Of a stretch of 26,123 nucleotides of DNA, positions 8,414-17,800 are shown one piece after another (position 1 is the first letter of the stretch; the number at the start of each line of letters is the position of its first letter). The notes below the pieces were generated by a model that was not told the DNA's origin, searched no databases, and saw only the letters and a program-made list of their open reading frames with translations. The position numbers and the translations under genes were made by a program. Source of the stretch: Branchiostoma floridae (Eukaryota > Chordata > Leptocardii > Amphioxiformes > Branchiostomatidae). The DNA is taken from contig NW_023365850.1 in the NCBI RefSeq assembly GCF_000003815.2, positions 1 through 26,123 of the forward strand. The letters run 5' to 3'.

Positions 8414-9133
8414 TTATAAACTTCTAACGCCTAAGGGACCATGTTTTTAGAACGTAAAACTTAGGCGCGCGCGATAATGTTTGTTTATTGGCGGTGTCCG
8501 CCATCTTTGATTTTAAATCTGCATATGTTAACGGTGTTAGTAAGCACGGTTGGGGTACCGGGTTCAGATTTACCCGCGCTCCTCAGGAGGGGCCGGAGGG
8601 GTGTCACGTGGGGTGTGACGTAATAGTCTTAGCCAATCAGCTTGCCGGGGTTTTACAAAGGCTGCTTAAAGCGGGTTATTTGTTATGTCTCCCCAAGACT
8701 GCACATCTCAAGAACAACGTACAGTACAGAAACGTATGGTATCGTTCGATAAAACATTACGGAAATGTTGTTTTTCGCTTTAGACATGCCATTGACCATA
8801 CCCTGTTCCATACTCGACTCAATTCCAACGTTAACTATAAAGCAATAAAAGAATAATCTCAACCCGATTGCCCCGTATTTACTCTCCAAGCAGAGGTTAG
8901 GCTTTTTTGCGGCCTATCGTCGTATCGAGAAATATCATTAAAAGAAAACGGTAAAGAAAGGCGATTAAAAACGCCTATAACCCGGCAAATATTGAAATAA
9001 ACAATCGAGTCTACCCTCTGTCATGAAGGACCGGCGTGTGTTATAACGGCCTTGGTAAAACATAATTTTTGCGGGCTTTCTTCGGGTCTTTCTTCACTCA
9101 CATCCGATATCGGGCCGCCCATGTGACCTGGGC
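8414..9133. other. Repeat-derived spacer
   Basis: No convincing gene is seen. On the minus strand AAAGATGGCGGA (around 8498-8508) is a YY1-like site. At 8882-8898 is a solo terminus CTCTCCAAGCAGAGGTT preceded by TA, matching the mariner-like MITE family found further on; its partner end is not evident. Confidence 0.4.
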
Positions 9134-9318
9134 TACTCTTCAAGCAGAGGTTCGTCCGGCTGTTTCTTAAACGCTACGTGTTTTAGGCGTTTTGGTCGGA
9201 TTTTCGATTTTGTGACATTTTCTTTATGTCTACTCCCACAAAGTAGAAGTACAGACAAAAATGCCTAAAACACGTAACGTAAAGAAACAGCCGGAGCCGA
9301 ACCTCTGCTTGAAGAGTA
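9134..9318. mobile_element. Tc1/mariner-like MITE
   Basis: Long inverted arms (9136-9193 and 9257-9316) start CTCTTCAAGCAGAGGTT and are flanked by TA on both sides (9134-9135, 9317-9318). The inner loop is about 60 bp and non-coding. It shares its end with partial copies at 8882 and 11393. Confidence 0.75.
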
Positions 9319-9918
9319 TGCAGAGATTGTGCAACAGCATCCATGTGGCGGCACCACAGCTTGTTTGAATCACTTTGTTTGGGAAAACCGCAGGAGATTG
9401 GATTCTTGCGTGGCTTTTTCTCAGGCAGTCTTGACATCTGACAAATTGCAAATTAATTAGTACCAGCTTGCATATATATACTGTGGATGGATTTCACAGA
9501 CGGGAAGTGTACCTATTACTGGCAGAAAAGTCGGCGATTGTGTCTTCGAATGAACCGGGAAACTTAGTATGGAGTAAAGCTTACAATTTGATACTTGATT
9601 ATTCATGAGAAAAGACATCGTTCCGAATAGTCTGTCAACAGAACGGATAAACTTGTACCCGGTAGTGGCAACTAGCAAAACCATGCCAACACGCCTGTCC
9701 ACACCGGGTTCTAAGCTACCGGTACCCTGCCCTGGTTGTCAGTGAACAGTGCTAGCCAGCAAGGGAGTTATGCCGCCACTTTAGATATAACCAACCACCT
9801 TGGTATAACAACTTACAAAAATGTTCGTTCTCGTGGTCTTGCATGACTCTAACATAAACACATGGTTCTTTTTTTAGTCTTGTACTAGTTGTAGTATTGC
9901 TTGCGGGCCCATCATAAT

Positions 9919-10035
9919 TAGCCTGAGTATCATCCGTACTCTACCGGGGCTCCTTACACTCGCTATCCCTAGAAAATTTTTTTTAGGGAAGTGAGTGTAA
10001 GGAGCCCCGGTAGAAATAGGATGGTACCCAGGCTA
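9919..10035. mobile_element. Mutator-like MITE, 9-bp duplication
   Basis: This 117-bp hairpin has ends TAGCCTGAGTA and TACCCAGGCTA and long matching arms (CCGGGGCTCCTTACACT and its complement). It is flanked by the exact 9-bp direct repeat CATCATAAT at 9910-9918 and 10036-10044. A 9-bp duplication with an AT-rich loop is typical of Mutator-like non-autonomous elements; that assignment is inference. Confidence 0.75.
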
Positions 10036-10080
10036 CATCATAATTGGTTTCACCAGAAAAGTTAAACAATATCTTCTTAC

Positions 10081-10198
10081 CTCTCATTGCCTCACAAATA
10101 GCCTCCATGTCCTCATCATTCTTGAACTGTGAGGGGTTGTCCCGCAACCATGCACAAAGCTCTTCGTTGTTGAATCTTGCCGCGTGGTGATCGCTCAT
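10081..10198 (-). CDS. Orphan first coding exon, minus strand
   Basis: It encodes MSDHHAARFNNEELCAWLRD and continues to EAICEAMR, ending at the strong donor AGAG|GTAAGAAG in phase 1. The upstream 100 bases are CpG-bearing with an ATTGG box near 10329. It cannot join gene A exon 2 without an immediate stop, and no phase-compatible exon was found downstream. It may start a separate transcript, or be left from a gene whose remainder was lost to the repeats at 9134-10035. Confidence 0.35.
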
Positions 10199-10404
10199 TT
10201 TCGCAAGAGTCGGAATCTCGGACGTCGGTTTGGAAGTGTTCGCCGTACAAATACTAAAGACACTGAGACAGAATCTTCGCAACGGTTTGATTTCAAACCA
10301 ACAGCAGTAGGCGTGTCTCTAGTTCCGATTGGTCAGTCAAGTTAGGGAGGAGGAGCTTCATGTCCGTCTTTTGCAGGATCAAACCAATTCGACGATTAGC
10401 GTCT

Positions 10405-10645
10405 CGAAGGCTGAATCTCAATGACAATGCGGTATTGACTTTCTATCTGAAAAGGCTGACTTTACAAGAAGGTGCCAAAAAGGTTATAGGGAAGGTGCCA
10501 AATGCACATATTGTTTTTGAAAGGGACCAGATCGAGTACACAGACAGCGGTGCGACTTTGAGTGTAACAGCGGGGTTCAAGCGCCACAGATGGCCGTGTA
10601 AAAAGCGGCCTTTGTGGTCTTGTATTTGTCATAACTCTCTACAGA
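10405..10645. repeat. Dispersed repeat, copy 1
   Basis: The first part (CTGAATCTCAATG, GCGGTATT, AAAAGGCTG, TTTACAAGAAGGTGC) recurs at about 11955-12030. The second part (TTATAGGGAAG, AATGCAC, CTACAGAAAA) recurs at about 13995-14085. A long plus-strand open frame covering 10360-10878 crosses this repeat and is therefore not called a gene. Confidence 0.55.
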
Positions 10646-11439
10646 AAAAGTTGTTTTCTCCGTTTTTTTTTTTCAATCAGTGGTCAGGGTGCTTGAAGCA
10701 AGGAGTTCAATTGGCAGTCGTGGAACTCGCGGTGAGATCAATTGTCTTAGACAGAATAGCCGACTTGTTATCTATTTCCATCTGTGTCAGGCCTGGTCTT
10801 TGTAAAATCGGCGGGCAAACTTTCCCGCGCCCGGGGTACGGCAAGACTATAGTAGGAGCCCTTGTGCACTTTCAATGAGAAAATTAGGCATTGTTTTACA
10901 AATAAATAAATAAAGACATTGTACATTTATGCTCAAACAAGCCAAGTACATGTCGTAGCGACAAGGCGCAATGTTTATACAATATAAGAAAATGATATCT
11001 TACAACATCTAGCGAGACTAGTAAGTACAGGTTCAACACGACATGTTGCTGTAATCTGCTGTTTGTGTTCAGCCAAACCTCTCTCACTCTCTCATGGCAG
11101 GGAAACCAATGAATGAAAAATGATAACTTACTATTCATCTAATAAGGAATGACTTTTTTCCGTGTAATTTAAGCAACGGAAATATAATCAAAGAGTATAT
11201 ATAAGGTAAACGTACTTTACAAAGATCAGTTATGCTGAATTGGGACTACTGATCTCTAGATAAAGATCTCGCCACATCTGGTCATCGCGCCCGTTCTTAC
11301 CCTTGACACACTCCTAGCTGGCCGTAGACCTACGTTTCGTTTGCAAACTGCTGGTCAGCGCTCGGGAACGAAAAGTATGATATTAACGACTACTCTCCAA
11401 GCAGGGGTTGGTTCCTTTGTTGAAAGGTCGGTCGATAAT

Positions 11440-11645
11440 TTCAAGACCAAGAGAGACTGTGATTTAATAGTTGAAAGGGTCCAGAGAAGAGCCACACGTA
11501 TAGTGGAATCTATCTCACACCTCCCGTACCCTGAGAGGCTCAAAGCGCTACAGCTTCCTACCCTTCTCTTCCGGCGACAACGTGCAGATATGATTATGAT
11601 GTACAAAATTGCACATGGGATGGTGAGCTTGAGGACGGATAGTCA
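11440..11645 (+). pseudogene. Non-LTR retrotransposon reverse transcriptase fragment
   Basis: The translation contains LIVERVQRRATRIV followed by LPYPERLKALQLPTL and RRQRADMIMMYKIAHG. This is the familiar tail of the reverse transcriptase region in CR1/L2/Jockey-type LINEs, just after the polymerase core. The catalytic part is absent upstream and the frame ends soon after, so it is a dead fragment. A mariner-like terminus (CTCTCCAAGCAGGGGTT, 11393-11409) sits just upstream. Confidence 0.75.
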
Positions 11646-11844
11646 TTGCAACATATGCGACATTAACAAAAGACATTGTCAAAATGTTGTTTATTGATCA
11701 CGCCTCGCATGTGTATGTGTGTGTTGCTGAACGAGATTGCCGTAAGGCCAATGAGCTCTGAGCGGTCCCAGAGCGGTCCTTCGAGTTGGTGCGATTTGTT
11801 GCGGGGGAGTGCAGATTCGGCTCTACGCACTACGTGCAAGAGAA

Positions 11845-11868
11845 CGAGTGAGTGAGTGAGTGAGTGCA
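11845..11868. repeat. GAGT microsatellite
   Basis: A short run of GAGT repeats, about five units, lies in otherwise unrecognised sequence between the retrotransposon fragment and the dispersed repeat at 11955. Confidence 0.8.
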
Positions 11869-11954
11869 GATTCGCCATTTTCGACATATTTCTTTCATCC
11901 TCCATGTCCTTGTTCGATCAAAGCGATCCGAACACGATAAAGCAGCTCAGTAAA

Positions 11955-12030
11955 TCTGAATCTCAATGCGGTATTCAATTACGTTTCTATCCAAAAAGGC
12001 TGGTTTACAAGAAGGTGCTAAACATGTTAA
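11955..12030. repeat. Dispersed repeat, copy 2
   Basis: It shares CTGAATCTCAATG, GCGGTATT, AAAAGGCTG and TTTACAAGAAGGTGC in the same order and orientation as 10405-10490, with small indels. No coding capacity is inferred. Confidence 0.65.
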
Positions 12031-12062
12031 CAATAATATCCTTGCATGTGCCCGCAAGGTTT

Positions 12063-12417
12063 ACAGATCACGACAAAAGATAGGTTTACAGAATCATGCA
12101 TTGTCATTTTAAAATACATATGTAATGACTATATTCGGCTTCTCCTCCTTCTTTGTAATTGTAAAAATATAACAGCAGGAATGTTTCAAAATCAAAGGTT
12201 TGTCTAATTGTCTAAACTCAGTAAGAAATATATATTGTCTGTACAAATCATGACAAAAGATCGGTTTACAGAATCATGCATTGTCATTTTAAAATACATA
12301 TGTACTGACCATATTCGGCTCCTCTTCCTTCTTTGTATTCGGTAACAAATGTAACACAGGTATGTTTCAAAATCAAAGGTCTGTGTAAACTCAGTAAGAA
12401 ATAGATATTGTCTGTAC
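12063..12417. repeat. 180-bp tandem duplication, two copies
   Basis: Two adjacent copies share GACAAAAGAT, GTTTACAGAATCATGCATTG, ATATTCGGCT and ATGTTTCAAAATCAAAGG; GACAAAAGA recurs at a spacing of 180 bp. The copies differ by scattered substitutions and short indels, so the duplication is not very recent. Confidence 0.8.
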
Positions 12418-12530
12418 TGCTTAGGTGTGTGAGATCGGGAAACCTGGGTTCCCGAGTCAGTCTACAATTTCTAAGATAAAGCCCATCCCTCCCTATGTTG
12501 TATAGTTTACATTCTACTGCTGGTATACTA

Positions 12531-12664
12531 ATCTCCAAGCAGATTCCTCCGTGGCATAAGACAGTAGCATAAGCTGCGGGGAAGGACTTTGGCCGGCAGA
12601 GGGGAAAATGTCCTTCCCCAGCTTATGTTTTTGTTTTATGCCACGGAGGAATCTGCTTGGAGAT
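12531..12664. mobile_element. Mariner-like MITE, complete copy
   Basis: The ends are ATCTCCAAGCAGATTCCTCC and its complement, flanked by TA at 12529-12530 and 12665-12666. The arms extend through GTGGCATAA and again through CATAAGCTG, so nearly the whole element folds into one hairpin. A plus-strand open frame from 12608 starts inside it and is discounted. Confidence 0.8.
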
Positions 12665-12666
12665 TA

Positions 12667-13830
12667 CGAGGCGAGCGGCATGTTCCCCCGGAAAATTTTG
12701 AAAATTAAACTCTCTGAATTCGAAATGGCATTTCCTGCGTTTTTTGAGAGGGTTTCAAAGGGAAAAATCAGAGACACTCACGTAACTGCTTCAGAGATTA
12801 TTTTATTCGACGAAAACGAAAGTTTAGGACATTAGTTATGAAATGGCTCTTGTATTTGAAATGTTTTCCTCTTAGAAATGGGTGAACCCACAGCAGGCCC
12901 TATGACTGTGTATAACTTTGTTGCACAACAATTGTACAAGATAAAAAGTATGGCGTCTACATTTATTGATTAACTACAGTTCTATAGCTTATCTTAACTT
13001 GTGTCGGAGCTGTCATCCACAGTCCGCCAAATGATACTTCCGGGTGCCTTTCGCCATAGCAACAGGCAGGCTTCACTTTCATGACGCAAAAGTTGTTTTT
13101 CTACGTCTTTTAAATAACAGTAATGCGGACTCTGTTGTTTGTTTAACACGTGGCACGCCCCGGACTCGGGAAGAACTAACTGTAAACCGCAGGGTTCATC
13201 TTTACTCTATGACAAAGTGAGCAATTTTTCTAGGATCCTAGACCCGTTGGAAATACAAATTAGTCCGCCTTTTAAAAATATTGTGCATTGAAAAAACGGA
13301 CCTTCGAGAAAAAAGCGGACCTTCGAGCGCGCGTGGGGGGCTGCGTTCGCACCCCCTGGCTACGGGCATGAATGTGTACTGTATCTCAATACGATACGGA
13401 TAGTCGGTATGACCTTGGTATGACCACCCTTCGGCGTAACACATCAGGCACACGGCCTAGCCAGGTCGACATAATATTCTCCCTGCATGACAGATCCCCG
13501 GTGTAATTGACTGCCTTGTTTGCTGTCGAACACATCATTCTCTGCCGGCCCTGTCTAAAAGTCTGGTTTTCCAGAATAACGGCGCGGCGACAGCTACTGT
13601 TAGTAGTGTTACACTGAACGGCCTGTATGATTATTTGTGACTGCAGTCCTCAGATATTGTTCTTCAAGTTCAATATTACATGGACTTTACCATGTTCAGT
13701 ACAGAACCTTTAGCGGATCGATGCACATTTGTTATCAGTGTTATCATTGTTGAAAGTCTGGAAGAAAATGTATTTCAAAAGCCTCCTTCCCAGGCTTCGT
13801 CAGCCTATACCGGCAAAATTCGGATAAAGC
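12667..13830. other. Spacer with a possible ETS/RFX motif pair
   Basis: No gene is recognised. At 13036-13043 lies ACTTCCGG, an ETS-type site, followed at 13051-13063 by TCGCCATAGCAAC, similar to an RFX X-box. Such a pair is often promoter-proximal, but no first exon could be identified nearby. CGGACCTTCGAG is repeated twice near 13297-13328. Confidence 0.3.
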
Positions 13831-13864
13831 AAGGAGGTTAAAAATCTTGATTTTTAACCTCCTT
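13831..13864. mobile_element. 34-bp palindromic insertion, member 1
   Basis: The arms AAGGAGGTTAAAAATC and GATTTTTAACCTCCTT form a 16-bp perfect stem around TT. The flanks GGATAAAGC (13822-13830) and GGGTAAAGC (13865-13873) agree at eight of nine bases, as expected for an aged 9-bp target-site duplication. Confidence 0.6.
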
Positions 13865-13989
13865 GGGTAAAGCAAGAATTTAATTGCGGTTGTTATCTAG
13901 GTTGTTAATCTAGTTTCGGCTGTTGTTTTCTTGGAGACAAGGGTCCGGATCTCGTGAATTTTAAAACCAGATATTTATAAAAAAATTGC

Positions 13990-14090
13990 AGGAGTTATAG
14001 GGAAGACGCTAATGCACCTTTGTCATAGCGGTTCGACTTTATGTAAATCCACTCAGAATAGCGGCCCTACAGAAAAGTTTATCTGTCCCT
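13990..14090. repeat. Dispersed repeat, copy 3 (partial)
   Basis: GTTATAGGGAAG, AATGCAC, GGTTCGACTTTA-like and CCCTACAGAAAAG blocks follow the order seen in 10478-10645 with considerable divergence. Confidence 0.4.
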
Positions 14091-14268
14091 GTAATTTCAC
14101 TTGTAGATAGAGAGCAAAAAAAAAAGTTTTTTTGCATAAATTCTAGCTGAACCGAGGCTGTTGACAGGATGCATTTTTATGTAAATACCCCTTATCTTTT
14201 ATGTAAATACACTTAGCCTACCGGTTGGCACCGGGCTATACCGACAGATACAGGCACTTCGTCCAAGG

Positions 14269-14288
14269 AAGGAGGTTGAAACCTCCTT
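14269..14288. mobile_element. 20-bp palindromic insertion, member 2
   Basis: AAGGAGGTT and AACCTCCTT flank GA, forming a 9-bp stem. The flanks CGTCCAAGG (14260-14268) and GGTCAAAGG (14289-14297) agree at seven of nine bases. It ends 18 bases before the start codon of gene B and so probably lies in its 5' UTR. Confidence 0.5.
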
Positions 14289-14306
14289 GGTCAAAGGCGT
14301 AGCACG

Positions 14307-14810
14307 ATGCCTTCTTGGACGTGCCGAATTTGCCTGGCGTATGTAACACTGACGCTTTCGTTGCTCCTCACGCATATGAGATCACGCCACGGATCAGACC
14401 CTGACTTTTTTGTACGATGTGTCATTGACGACTGTGACAAGAGCTTCAACAAGTACAACTCGTTCTACAGGCATATGACGAGGCAACATCCTGAATCTCT
14501 CAAAGTTGGACCTCGTTTGAACGATAGCAACTATGGAGAAGAAATTGGCGGATCTGAACACGGAGGCCACGATGTTGAGAATGACAATAGTAACCTGGAC
14601 ATGGACATGGACGACAATTACGCCATACACAGTGACCAAGAAGCTGGCTTGAATGACTTGGACGAGCTTAACGCCGAGGAAAACGTGTCCGATTTTTCCG
14701 ATGAAAGCGACAATTCCTCCAACAGCGATATCCAGTTCGACCCAGACAGACGGACACGTGAAGCTGCCCGGTTCATATGTGCTGTGAAGGAAAGGAATGT
14801 CTTGACACAG
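14307..14810 (+). CDS. Gene B exon 1, zinc fingers and acidic linker
   Basis: This is the first ATG in the frame (ACGATGC, purine at -3), with 168 codons ending at the donor CACAG|GTAAGA. Finger 1 is C-x2-C-x13-H-x4-H and finger 2 C-x4-C-x12-H-x4-H. The linker is rich in Asp, Glu, Asn and Ser. Fingers of this type probably bind DNA at element ends or host sites, which is inference. Confidence 0.75.
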
Positions 14811-17800
14811 GTAAGACCTCCAATGACGATTTCTAGGCGTTTTCTCGTAAATCATGCACTTTACTCGTCAGAAGTTACGTTTCCCCGCATCATCCTCAAA
14901 CAGGAGGGGGTGCTAAGGGTGGCCTTGATTTTTCGTCGGGAAGCAGAAAAAAATGGTGGCCTGTCCTAGCCAACGCCACCCCCAAAATCACTGTTTGGAG
15001 ATTAGATAAGAAATTCTTATTGGTGTGAAAGTCTGTCGTGAATCTGATACACTGGTAACGCTACATGAGCAGTCTTTAGTGAACAAAGTTGAGGATGGTA
15101 CACTTTGAAAAGTTTGAAGGGTATGTAGCAACGTTTATTCTTCAACTCTGTATTTTAGTGGTGTCTTTCTTTTTGTGAGCGGACATTTAGATTATGAACC
15201 CGAAGACCACAAACAGAGTGCGCCATATTCTATACTAGTATGTAGCTAGCCGGCCGAATATTAATAAGGATGGTATCATATTTTTTACGACTAAAGGCAT
15301 TTAAACATGAATCATCATGCATGAAAACGCACGAATCAAATTGAGAAATCGTTCGAACCTTGTGTGACACGGTGACGCACGAACCTTATTCGAAAATCCA
15401 GACGAAATCGGCCAACCACTGCCAGGTCACGTGACAGACGGGGTGGGATTTTCACGGTACGGCGGCTCGGCGGCTTCGTTCTTCGCGGCGACGGAAAAAT
15501 ACGATGTTACACACCGAAATGAAGCAAAATACACTGTAGCTAACAGGCTGTCAAATACGTCTTCGTGACGGTATATGTCCATTCCACGCCTTGAAATATA
15601 ACCATCACGGGTAGAAACGCTTAAAATTATGCCCTCTCCTAACGTAGCGGCCGGCCGCCGTGTTGCATAATATACTAGGTTCGTGCAAGGAGGTTAAATT
15701 TTTTTTTTTTTAACCTCCTTGGTTCGTGCTAATCTCGTAAGGTTCGTGTGAATGATAGGGTTCGTGCAAATGCTTAGGCACCTCTGGTCTAGGATATGTC
15801 ACGGTTTCAGGCAAGCACTCGACATATTTACGATTTTGACCGTAACCGCAGAAAAACAATTTACCGTGACATATTCAACAAGTATTCCAAAGTTTCTAAT
15901 TCATTACGCAAAGCATGCCTTGTTTTTACGAGTTATCATTTCTTCCTAGGCTGCTGTCGATGACATAGTACAGGCAACAGATTCATATGTAGGAGGCACA
16001 ATCTACCAACTCCGGAAAAAAGTTCAGAGACGACTCATCGAGCATGGTATAGATCCAAGTGTAACAGACGACATTTTTGAAGAGGATATGAGCCCGTTTG
16101 AAGGACTTCGTACGGCTTATCTCCAAGAGCAAGCCATCAAGGCCCATTTGCCTGTTGTGGTAAGTCTTTTCTTTTGCGCCTCTTAAACATTTGTAACGAT
16201 AGTAATATATTAGTTTTAACGGAGAACTAGACATTAACAAAGGTCTGTCAAGTGGCACAATAATTTCGTATAGAGGCTGAGGATAATCTTCAAGCAGATC
16301 CTACAGTAGCATAAGATAGTATCAAAAGCCGCCAGAGGACTGAAGCCGGCTTAGGAGTATGTTTTGCTAGCTGGCAAATGTACACCTCCTGGCCTACTAC
16401 ACTCCTTGGCCAGTTCGGTACTATCTTATGCCATTGTTGGATCTCCTTGGAGATTAGCTGAGGTGGCGGGTGCGGGAAGGGCCGGCTACGAAATACAGTA
16501 TGCTAAATTTACGTTCGCACCGGCATTATGCAAATCTCAATCGCGTTTTTTACGTCAATGTTGGTGGCTCCTGTGTTAGTTGAGGCTAGACTCCGTTGCA
16601 GTCTTCGGAACGGGGCTGTTTTTTTGGGGGGGGGGGGGGCGGCGTTGGTACGCGATTTTCAACGTTGGCTATGTTCTCTTGTGCCGGGGAAGGGAGTTTG
16701 CCGAGGAAGGGAGGTTGCCGTGATAACGAGTTTCCCCCGACTGCGCTCTTTCGGCGACTTGGTAATTGGTGAAGGAAAATGCATTAGAAAGATCCTTTCA
16801 AACAGGCTATTTTAACATTTGCGCCCAAGGGTAATTCACATATGCGCACAAGGGTAATTCACACGTAAGCGAGGGGCAATTAACATGCCAGCCGAACTAA
16901 GAAGCCACGCGCCGTGTTCATTCATTGTGTGTTTTGCATGTCATTATGTATTCAGCACACAGATCACGTGATCGAATGAATCTTCAAACGTGTTTGATGC
17001 CTCAAATTAACATTGTTTCTAATTTCTACCTAAGGATTTCGATAAATAACTGTGATTTACTCGATATCTAGTCCCTATAGATTGAAGTCTACTAAAATTT
17101 GGAAACAATCACGGCACCGCACGATTCAAATTAGGTCAGAGGTCACACTCTTCAGCATGCCTTTCTCGCGCTGTGGAGACGGGGGAAACTCGCTATCACG
17201 GCAAACTCCCAACCACAGCAAACTCCCTTCCTCTGCAAACTCCCTTTCCCGGCACAAGAGAACATAGCCAACGATGAAAATCGCCCCCCCCCCCCCACAA
17301 AAAAAAAACCAGCCCCGTTCAGAAGACTGCAACGGAGTCTAAGTTGAGGCCAGCTGGTTTGTAGGGACGGCGGGTGTTGGGTGGCGGGTGTTCCGTGCGC
17401 GCGTGTGGTGGGGATCGGTAAACTAGAGTAGGCCTTGCGCACCTCGAAGGGGTCTGCGTTTTCCCAGGGTACAAATTATGTTGTTGCATTTCGAAATAGA
17501 TAAACCAGTCATATAAATAGATTGAGCATTGTCACGTATAACCCGCCGTTTAAAGCTGGCGACATCGGTACAGGGAAGTTATTATATATCTACAAGAAAC
17601 CTTATCAGCGCCTAGTCTTTCGGCTTCCCCATCAATCACTGAATCAGACATAGAAATCTTGTAGGCCTTTCGTGACTAGTCTATACCAGACTCCCGCCCT
17701 ACCGAATAGGGGACCATGTTAGGAATAAAAGCCTATCAAAAGTCGCGGACTATTCCATTTTGGTATTACGAAGACAAAATACCCGTATGCAAATCATAAT

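Noticed and set aside
8488-8856. 122-codon plus-strand open frame
   Set aside because: Composition is unlike a protein and it overlaps repeat-derived sequence and a YY1-like site on the other strand.
9183-9451. Minus-strand frames with a possible acceptor near 9438
   Set aside because: They run into a mariner-like MITE at 9318, and joining to the 10081 donor gives an early stop.
10360-10878. 172-codon plus-strand open frame
   Set aside because: It crosses a dispersed repeat that recurs at 11955 and 13990 and has no recognisable domain.
12608-12835. 75-codon plus-strand open frame
   Set aside because: Its first third lies inside the MITE hairpin and the remainder has no recognisable feature.
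14394-14855. 153-codon minus-strand frame antisense to gene B exon 1
   Set aside because: It is the shadow of a coding exon with clear zinc fingers on the other strand.
16528-16815. 95-codon plus-strand open frame and its minus-strand counterpart at 17152-17442
   Set aside because: Both lie on the two arms of the fold-back repeat, including a G run, so they are repeat translations.
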